A stretch of 11,104 bases of DNA from Desulfobacteraceae bacterium (GTDB lineage Bacteria; Desulfobacterota; Desulfobacteria; Desulfobacterales; Desulfosalsimonadaceae), in assembly GCA_003551985.1 (NCBI GenBank), contig PUOB01000182.1, positions 1 through 11,104 on the forward strand, written 5' to 3'. The notes beneath the pieces were generated by a model, which saw nothing but the letters and a program-made list of their open reading frames with translations, made no database searches and was not told where the DNA came from. Positions 6,897 to 11,104 of the stretch are shown piece by piece. Both the position numbers and the translations under genes were made by a program. The stretch's first letter is position 1. Each line of letters starts with the position of its first letter.

Positions 6897-8258
6897 TCAT
6901 ATATCCTCCAGCTTGACGGAAAGGATTTTTTCGATCTGGCTTACCACCTGCCTGCGGGTGAAGATGATGACCCGATCGCCTGCCTCGATGACCGAGTCGC
7001 CCGAGGGGATAATGATGTTTTCACCCCGGATGATTCCGATTGCCAGGGAGCCGGTCGGGAAAAATTTTTTCCGGAGCGGTTTTCCAATGATATCCGAGGT
7101 CCGCAGGGCTTCGGCCTCGATGATTTCGCCCTGCTCACCGGTAAGGGTGCGTACGGAGAGGACCTTTCCTTTCCGGATATGCTGGAGGATGCTGTTAATC
7201 GCCGAAAGCCTGGGGCTGACTACCTGCTCGATACCGATTACCGGCATGAGCGAAAAATAGCTGAACTTGTCCAGCCGGGTAATCGCCCTGGGCGTGCCCA
7301 TGCGACGTGCCATGAGGGATACCAGGATGTTGGTTTCCTCATCGTTGGTGGTCGTAATAATGGCATCCATATCCCGGAGGTTTTCCTCCATGAGCAGCCC
7401 CTGATCGGAGCCGTCGCCATGGATTACCACGGTTTTGTCCAGCAATCCGGATAGTTCCCGGCATCTGCTTTCGGAACGCTCGATAATCTTGGCATGAATC
7501 GGCCGTTTCTCCAGTACGGCGGCAAGCCGGGTTCCGATGCGGCCGCCGCCGATGATCATGACGGACTTGATGGGTTTTACCCGTAGGTTCAGTGCCCCGA
7601 GAATCCGGGAAAGATTGTTTTCCTCGCTGATAAAGTATACCAGGTCACCTTCGTGAAGCACATGGCGTCCTTCCGGGATGATCAGCTCTTCGCCCCGAAG
7701 GATTGCCGCCACCAGCGTATGTCCGCCCAGCTTTGCTGGAAGATCCGACAGGCGGCCTCCGATAAGGGGGTTGCCGTTGTGAAGGTAAAAACCGACGAAT
7801 TTAAGGCGACCTCCGGCGAATTCGCTGACGTCGGCTGCGCCCGGCACACTGAGAAGGTGTTCGATGCTTCGGATCACCTCGATTTCGGGGTTGATGATCG
7901 TGTCGATATGCGGTGCCTGATCCCGGAAGACGTCATGATACGCATCAAAGTCCTCTTGCCGGATTCTTGCGATCTTACGGGTGGAGGGAGCGATGGCGTC
8001 CACCATGAGGCAGGCTACCAGGTTGGTCTCGTCGCTGTCGGTCACCGCCAAAAGCATCCCGGCACTTTTGATCCCGGCCGTTTTCAAAACTTCCGGGCTG
8101 CTTCCGGAGCCGCAGATTGCTTCCACGTCGATGCTTTCGACAACCCGCCGGATGGACTCCGGGTTCTTGTCGATAACCACGACTTCCTTGTTTTCGGCAG
8201 CCAGGCGGCCGGCAATGTGGTAGCCGACCTCCCCCGCACCCACGATGATGATTTTCAA
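6897..8258 (-). CDS. trkA: Trk system regulatory subunit TrkA
   Basis: Cytoplasmic NAD(H)/ATP-sensing regulator of TrkH. The 453 aa contain the full duplicated RCK layout: Rossmann domain 1 (1-125, GAGEVG at 7-12, acidic Asp30), TrkA-C 1 (about 140-222), Rossmann domain 2 (about 231-350, GGGRIG at 237-242, Glu260), and TrkA-C 2 (about 368-450). The start is TTG at 8258-8256 (minus strand). It encodes MKIIIVGAG, the expected first beta strand, and the frame closes upstream at a TAA within about eight codons without any ATG or GTG, so TTG is close to forced. The sequence upstream lacks a good Shine-Dalgarno motif, suggesting low translation initiation. trkH follows after one base. A repeat-rich 487-bp region lies upstream and must hold the promoter. 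Confidence 0.95.
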   Translation of the reverse strand: MKIIIVGAGEVGYHIAGRLAAENKEVVVIDKNPESIRRVVESIDVEAICGSGSSPEVLKTAGIKSAGMLLAVTDSDETNLVACLMVDAIAPSTRKIARIRQEDFDAYHDVFRDQAPHIDTIINPEIEVIRSIEHLLSVPGAADVSEFAGGRLKFVGFYLHNGNPLIGGRLSDLPAKLGGHTLVAAILRGEELIIPEGRHVLHEGDLVYFISEENNLSRILGALNLRVKPIKSVMIIGGGRIGTRLAAVLEKRPIHAKIIERSESRCRELSGLLDKTVVIHGDGSDQGLLMEENLRDMDAIITTTNDEETNILVSLMARRMGTPRAITRLDKFSYFSLMPVIGIEQVVSPRLSAINSILQHIRKGKVLSVRTLTGEQGEIIEAEALRTSDIIGKPLRKKFFPTGSLAIGIIRGENIIIPSGDSVIEAGDRVIIFTRRQVVSQIEKILSVKLEDI

Positions 8259-8329
8259 GAGAGAAACTTTCTTATGGGGTTATCGATGGACTTACATGAC
8301 GTGAGTCCTTTGCCGTCCAAAAGCGCCTA

Positions 8330-8346
8330 TTTACGAGACTATCAAA
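8330..8346. repeat. Isolated repeat end TTTACGAGACTATCAAA
   Basis: These 17 bases match the end motif at 8650-8667 (TTTATGAGACTGTCAAA) with two differences, and the reverse complement of the end at 4200-4220. No matching partner end or repeat core lies in the expected orientation next to it, so it looks like a leftover half of an element. Confidence 0.5.
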
Positions 8347-8392
8347 GCTCACTATCATACATTACCGGGTCTAACAATACTCAAAATTTGGC

Positions 8393-8502
8393 CAAGATCA
8401 AGGCTTGCGCGATTCTTGAAGAATTGATAGTGTTGAGGTGTACGTGAGATGCTTCGGAAATCGCGCGTAACGCAGATATTGGACTTTTTACGAAGTCGTC
8501 AA
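8393..8502 (+). repeat. Repeat unit: core plus right terminal repeat
   Basis: The unit starts with CAAGATCAAGG, shared with 4267-4320, and ends with GGACTTTTTACGAAGTCGTCAA (8481-8502), an end motif repeated at 8689-8710. Inside, GCGCGAT (8407-8413) and ATCGCGC (8460-8466) form a 7-bp inverted repeat enclosing the central part. Bases 8462-8480 recur exactly, inverted, at 1721-1739. Together with the left end seen at 4200, a full element of about 175-180 bp with inverted termini can be inferred: MITE-like, without coding capacity. Confidence 0.6.
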
Positions 8503-8504
8503 AA

Positions 8505-8666
8505 TTGATGGCACCGTAAAAAGTCTCGAACCCAGGCTTGTCAAACATTTCAGAACCGTAGGGGCGAATAATCATTCGCCCGCCATAAGGGCGAATGATT
8601 ATTCGCCCCTACAAAGAACCCGTCGTGAATCGGGAGACAAAAGCCGACTTTTTATGAGACTGTCAA
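8505..8666. repeat. 162-bp element bounded by 21-bp imperfect inverted repeats
   Basis: The left end, TTGATGGCACCGTAAAAAGTC (8505-8525), pairs with the right end at 8646-8666 (GACTTTTTATGAGACTGTCAA) at 15 of 21 positions. The interior differs from the unit at 8393-8502 and carries the perfect hairpin at 8558-8612. The left end also mirrors the right end of the preceding unit (17 of 21) across a 2-base spacer, so two elements lie nearly end to end. It has no ORF. A non-autonomous transposable element is the likeliest reading. Confidence 0.5.
8558..8612. repeat. Perfect 24-bp inverted repeat with 7-nt loop
   Basis: The arm 8558-8581 (GTAGGGGCGAATAATCATTC followed by GCCC) is exactly complementary to 8589-8612, with loop GCCATAA. 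The stem is long and mixed in base composition and has no T-run after it, so it does not look like a terminator. I recall similar GTAGGGGCGAATnATTCGCCCCTAC palindromes as dispersed repeats in several bacterial genomes; that link is from memory and not shown by this window. Confidence 0.85.
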
Positions 8667-8670
8667 AATT

Positions 8671-8710
8671 GCGCATAACGCAGATATTGGACTTTTTACA
8701 AAATCGTCAA
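8671..8710 (+). repeat. Second copy of the repeat right end (40 bp)
   Basis: It matches 8463-8502 at 37 of 40 positions (shared core TAACGCAGATATTGGACTTT). Only the right portion of the unit is present. It follows the 162-bp element after four bases and ends 35 bases before the start of the 65-aa gene, so that gene's promoter may overlap it. Confidence 0.8.
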
Positions 8711-8733
8711 CCGTGGCGGGGTTTGTTCTTAAA

Positions 8734-8739
8734 AGGAGG
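8734..8739 (+). promoter_or_regulatory. Strong ribosome-binding site AGGAGG
   Basis: A perfect AGGAGG lies six bases before the ATG at 8746. It fixes that ATG as the start in preference to an in-frame ATG at 8713, which would place the motif inside the coding region and has no such site of its own. Confidence 0.85.
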
Positions 8740-8745
8740 TTGTAT

Positions 8746-8943
8746 ATGCAAGTGATTCATGAATTTGAAAATTTCTCGGTAGCGCGGTCCAGCAAAGGCA
8801 TCTTTTATATAGACCATAAAGAACAGGGGCAAAAGATTCTTTTTTTGCCCTCCCCGGATACTCCGGAATATGACGCCGAGGTCCGCTGGATAGAGTCATC
8901 AGAACGGGTTGAGGCGGATTTTTCAAAGTATCTCAAAACATAA
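8746..8943 (+). CDS. 65-aa protein of unknown function
   Basis: I do not recognise this small protein. It begins MQVIHEFENFSVARSSKGIF and ends SERVEADFSKYLKT. It is acidic overall and has no signal peptide, membrane helix, cysteine pair or nucleotide-binding motif. The alternation of hydrophobic and polar residues in the first 40 positions (FSVARSSKGIFYIDHKEQGQKILFLP) suggests a small beta-rich fold, with a possible helix at the C-terminus. A strong AGGAGG makes translation likely. No partner gene is close enough to suggest a toxin-antitoxin pair: the upstream DNA is repeats and the next gene starts 135 bp downstream. Expression may be driven from within the repeat region. A real gene is more likely than chance because of the ribosome-binding site and protein-like composition. 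Confidence 0.6.
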   Translation: MQVIHEFENFSVARSSKGIFYIDHKEQGQKILFLPSPDTPEYDAEVRWIESSERVEADFSKYLKT

Positions 8944-9020
8944 CGGGTGTTGCGCGCACAGCCGGAATTGCCATGAAGGCCTCTCAACGTGACGGAAACC
9001 TGACGGATTCGTAAATGTAT

Positions 9021-9036
9021 ATTTTCAATAGAAAAT
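9021..9036. repeat. Small palindrome ATTTTC-AATA-GAAAAT
   Basis: A 6-bp perfect inverted repeat lies 43 bases before the lipoprotein start, in an AT-rich patch. It could be an operator near the promoter of the lipoprotein/barrel operon, but AT-rich palindromes this short arise easily by chance. Confidence 0.25.
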
Positions 9037-9078
9037 CATGTTCATTCTTGCAACGATTGACACAAAAAGGCCCGTAAC

Positions 9079-9912
9079 ATGACATACCGCCCCCTATTAT
9101 GGTCCCTTGTCGCCATTGCCCTTCTGGCCCTGCCCGCCTGCAAAATGGTGGACCCTTTTATTTCAAAACCCACTGTTTCATATGAAAAAATGGCCCTGCA
9201 GCGGGCCAGCCTCCTTGATGCAGACCTTTTGTTTACGTTCAACGTGCACAACCCGAATCCCATAGGCATCAACATACGACAGGGCACCTACGATTTCGCC
9301 ATCGAGGGGGCCTCCATGGCAAGCGGCACGGTGGACCGGCAGATAAGCGTGGCCGGCGGCGGTACGGGGTCGATCGACCTGCCGGTACACGTCAATTTCA
9401 TGGATCTCTTCGACTCCATTGCGGCGCTGGCGCACCATGACCGCGTGGCCTATACGCTTTCGGGGTCATTTGACGTGATGGGCTTTAAGATCCCCTATAA
9501 AACCGAGGGCGAGCTGCCGCTGCCATCGCTTCCGGAAGTGTCGGTGGCGTCGATGTCCGTTTCGGACGTCAGCCTCTTCGGTGCCCGGCTCGATATTATC
9601 CTGGCCGTCAACAACCCGAACGCCTTTGCCATCGGGCTGGATCAGTTGGCGTATTCCCTTGATATAGGGGATATACCGATTCTTTCGGGAGAAACGGAAA
9701 ACATCCGGCAAATCGACGAAAACGAAGCGGCGACCATTGCCGTCCCCGTGAAACTGGACGCTTTATCCATGGGACGCGCCGCAATGCGGCTGCTCGACGG
9801 AAGCACCGCCCCCTACTCGATCCGCGGGGAAATGCGGTTCAGCACCCCGGGCGGCGGCACACGGACGCTGCCCTTTTCCAGAAGCGGGGAAGCATCCCTT
9901 GGCCACCGGTAA
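9079..9912 (+). CDS. LEA type 2 family lipoprotein with two tandem WHy/LEA_2 domains
   Basis: A 277-aa exported lipoprotein. A short basic start (TYR), a hydrophobic helix and the lipobox LPAC with Cys21 predict signal peptidase II processing and lipid attachment. Residue +2 is Lys, not Asp, so sorting to the outer membrane is likely by the Lol rule. Two LEA_2/WHy beta-sandwich domains follow: about 33-148 with the signature FNVHNPNPIGI (54-64), and about 153-267 with AVNNPNAFAIGL (176-187). The Asn-Pro motif after an aliphatic strand is diagnostic of the family. LEA_2 domains are linked to desiccation and stress proteins in plants, but in bacterial envelopes their role is mostly unknown. The outer-membrane barrel gene begins 33 or 96 bp downstream on the same strand, suggesting one operon. 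The ribosome-binding site is weak (AAGG near 9067). Confidence 0.85.
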   Translation: MTYRPLLWSLVAIALLALPACKMVDPFISKPTVSYEKMALQRASLLDADLLFTFNVHNPNPIGINIRQGTYDFAIEGASMASGTVDRQISVAGGGTGSIDLPVHVNFMDLFDSIAALAHHDRVAYTLSGSFDVMGFKIPYKTEGELPLPSLPEVSVASMSVSDVSLFGARLDIILAVNNPNAFAIGLDQLAYSLDIGDIPILSGETENIRQIDENEAATIAVPVKLDALSMGRAAMRLLDGSTAPYSIRGEMRFSTPGGGTRTLPFSRSGEASLGHR

Positions 9913-9945
9913 TCGCAGCGGCCCGACCCTCACCGAACCCGAAAG

Positions 9946-10836
9946 ATGCGGATCATGAATGTAAGCCGGGAAAACCAAGACGGCGGCCAAGGCCATTTGC
10001 AGCGGGCGATGTTCCAATGGACACCGATGCTTTTACTGCTTTTTTCACTTGTACTGGCGGGCCTGACACCGCCGGCGGCAGAGGCTTGTGTAGGTGCCCG
10101 GCCCCTGGGTATGGGAGGTGCGTTTATCGCCGTGGCGGACGACGCCAACGCCTCTTATTGGAACCCGGCGGCACTGGCTTTTTTGCAGACACGCCAGGCG
10201 ACCGGGATGTACATCACCGGCGAAGAGATCAATTACAAGGGGTTCGCTTCATATAACCAGCCGGTCGGCGACAGCGCCGCCGTTGCCGTGTCGGTCTATA
10301 CGTGGAACGATCAGGGCATCCACAATAATTTCCGGAAGTCATGGGCGAGTTTTGGCGTGAAAGTACCGTTCATCCCGTTGGGGAAAATGGCCGTTGGCGC
10401 CAACCTGGGATTCGCCCGGGACAAGGAGCTCGACCATGACCCCGGCGTGGATGTCTCGGTTTTATACCGGATCAACCGGCAATGGTCTTTAGGCCTGTTG
10501 ATACAGGATATAAACGAACCCGACGTTGAGCGGGACGGAGACCCGATCGCCTATTGGCAGCGCAACATCCGGCCGGGGATCGCCTATCGGCCGACCGAAC
10601 ACCTGACGATCGCGATGGACATCTACCTGCTGACCGAAACGCATGAAAGTGTAATGATAGGGGCCGAGTACCGGCTTGACGAAAAGCATATCCTGCGCGC
10701 CGGGCTCTACGGAATGAACGCGGGCGGCTACCAGGAAACCGTGGGCGCCGGTTACCGTTTCTCCCCCCGATTACGCATCGATATGGCCCTTTTGGAATTC
10801 AAGTGGGGGGTGTTCAGCGCGACATACAGCTTTTGA
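9946..10836 (+). CDS. Outer-membrane beta-barrel protein, PorV/PorQ/FadL-like
   Basis: An exported beta-barrel of up to 296 aa. Residues 51-77 read GxRPLGMGGAFIAVADDANA then SYWNPAAL, the N-terminal hatch motif shared by PorV/PorQ, FadL-like and UPF0164 outer-membrane proteins. Amphipathic strands follow to the end, closing in ATYSF with the terminal Phe used by the BAM assembly machinery. It is shorter than FadL (about 420-450 aa), so probably a smaller barrel. The signal peptide fits best from Met22 (10009): MFQWTPMLLLLFSLVLAG with cleavage after AEA at residue 47. The upstream ATG at 9946 would add 21 polar residues; neither site has a good Shine-Dalgarno. It follows the LEA_2 lipoprotein gene closely, and the two may act together at the outer membrane. 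Substrate unknown. Confidence 0.8.
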   Translation: MRIMNVSRENQDGGQGHLQRAMFQWTPMLLLLFSLVLAGLTPPAAEACVGARPLGMGGAFIAVADDANASYWNPAALAFLQTRQATGMYITGEEINYKGFASYNQPVGDSAAVAVSVYTWNDQGIHNNFRKSWASFGVKVPFIPLGKMAVGANLGFARDKELDHDPGVDVSVLYRINRQWSLGLLIQDINEPDVERDGDPIAYWQRNIRPGIAYRPTEHLTIAMDIYLLTETHESVMIGAEYRLDEKHILRAGLYGMNAGGYQETVGAGYRFSPRLRIDMALLEFKWGVFSATYSF

Positions 10837-10861
10837 ACAGCAAAGCGGATTCTTTGCTTGA

Positions 10862-10897
10862 CCGGAGTGGTCACCGATCCCACTGTCACCAGTCCGG
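10862..10897 (+). terminator. Stem-loop downstream of the barrel gene
   Basis: CCGGAGTGGT (10862-10871) and ACCAGTCCGG (10888-10897) pair at nine of ten positions with a 16-nt loop, 26 bases after the stop codon. There is no T-run directly after it, so it is at best a partial terminator. Confidence 0.3.
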
Positions 10898-10912
10898 CGA
10901 CGATACTGTTCT

Positions 10913-10947
10913 ATCAGAACTTTTCCGGTTTTTAACCGCATTCTGAT
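10913..10947. terminator. Nested inverted repeat between convergent genes, possible bidirectional terminator
   Basis: ATCAGAA (10913-10919) pairs with TTCTGAT (10941-10947), and inside it CGGTT (10926-10930) pairs with AACCG (10934-10938) around TTT. T-rich bases occur within the structure (TTTT at 10921-10924), and the region separates two genes running toward each other. The stems are short and there is no external T-tract. Confidence 0.35.
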
Positions 10948-10953
10948 CACCCA

Positions 10954-11104
10954 TCAGCCATCCGCCTTTTCCTGCAGGCGCTGCAGCAGGCCGGGAGAGG
11001 GGTACCCGTCCTGCGGCATGGACCATTGCTTCTGGAACGCGCGGATGGCATCGCGGGTTCGCGGACCCGGAACGCCGTCCGCCGGACCGGCATCAAAACC
11101 CAGA
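10954..11104 (-). CDS. C-terminal end of a peptidoglycan-binding domain protein (partial)
   Basis: The minus strand is open from the window edge to a TGA at 10956-10954, giving 49 residues. LGFDAGPADGVPGPRTRDAI, followed by RAFQKQW and GLLQRLQE, matches the PG_binding_1 repeat (PF01471): the xGPxDGxxGPxTxxAIRxFQ core, then the closing helix. Such domains attach hydrolases, amidases, lytic transglycosylases or ExeA-like ATPases to peptidoglycan and often sit at the C-terminus, as here. The catalytic part and the start lie outside the window, so the enzyme type is not known. It converges on the barrel gene with about 117 bp between them. Confidence 0.8.
   Translation of the reverse strand, partial: LGFDAGPADGVPGPRTRDAIRAFQKQWSMPQDGYPSPGLLQRLQEKADG

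Larger units (their letters stand above)
8259..8745. other. 487-bp repeat-rich intergenic region between trkA and the 65-aa gene
   Basis: This region between divergently transcribed genes is built largely from related short repeats: end-like motifs at 8330-8346, 8481-8502, 8505-8525, 8646-8666 and 8689-8710, a core at 8393-8447, and a perfect hairpin at 8558-8612. Short open frames here have no ribosome-binding sites and overlap the repeats. The first 70 bp (8259-8329) are free of repeats and are the likeliest place for the trkA promoter, though I could not fit a good -35/-10 pair. Confidence 0.6.

Noticed and set aside
6008..6916. Plus-strand 302-codon open frame opposite trkH
   Set aside because: It is the antisense of trkH, whose pore loops are all conserved. 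The antisense product is rich in His, Gln, Arg and Lys with no domain.
7653..8447. Plus-strand 264-codon open frame opposite trkA
   Set aside because: It mirrors the conserved trkA frame and then runs into intergenic repeats; no ribosome-binding site.
8381..8575. Minus-strand 64-aa ORF across the repeat region
   Set aside because: It translates the repeat unit and its ends, has no ribosome-binding site and no protein-family look.
8558..8612. Intrinsic terminator of the trkA or small-gene transcript
   Set aside because: No T-run follows the stem on either strand, and it lies upstream of both flanking genes, which diverge from here.
8463..8710. CRISPR array
   Set aside because: Only two 40-bp direct copies lie 208 bp apart, with no regular spacers, and the ends are inverted-repeat termini instead.

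Overview
The window is an 11.1-kb chromosomal stretch from a moderately GC-rich Gram-negative bacterium, most likely a sulfate-reducing member of the Desulfobacterota (Desulfobacteraceae/Desulfosarcina-like). Three things point there. The first gene fuses an integrase-like domain to two molybdate/tungstate-binding TOBE domains, an architecture known from the sulfate-reducer regulator TunR. There is an outer-membrane lipoprotein and beta-barrel pair. The intergenic spaces carry short inverted-repeat elements of a kind I associate with these genomes. The genus assignment is inference; no rRNA or tRNA is present to test it.

Layout: a TunR-like regulator (+, 6-1061) converges on a 5'-truncated mscS remnant (-, 1117-1632). 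A short AT-rich space with a 19-nt fragment of a dispersed repeat leads into a full-length KefB/KefC-type antiporter with a cytoplasmic RCK module (+, 1820-3973). A 383-bp gene-poor region follows, holding a possible coding remnant and a truncated inverted-repeat element. Next is a TIM-barrel AP-endonuclease-2/sugar isomerase family protein (+, 4357-5205), which converges on the trkA-trkH operon (-, 8258 to 5447). Upstream of trkA lies a 487-bp mosaic of repeat ends with a perfect 24-bp hairpin (8558-8612). A 65-aa orphan protein with a strong ribosome-binding site follows (+, 8746-8943). Then come a tandem-domain LEA-type-2 lipoprotein (+, 9079-9912) and a PorV/FadL-like outer-membrane beta-barrel (+, from 9946 or 10009 to 10836), probably co-transcribed. 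The window ends inside a minus-strand gene whose C-terminus is a peptidoglycan-binding domain (10954-11104).

Functionally the centre is a potassium/osmotic neighbourhood: Trk uptake, Kef-type cation/proton exchange and the dead remains of an MscS channel. The flanks concern oxyanion (W/Mo) regulation on one side and the cell envelope on the other. I see no clear, undescribed multi-gene system. The least explained material is the repeat mosaic at 8330-8710 with related fragments at 1721 and 4200, the decayed mscS, and the orphan 65-aa gene.
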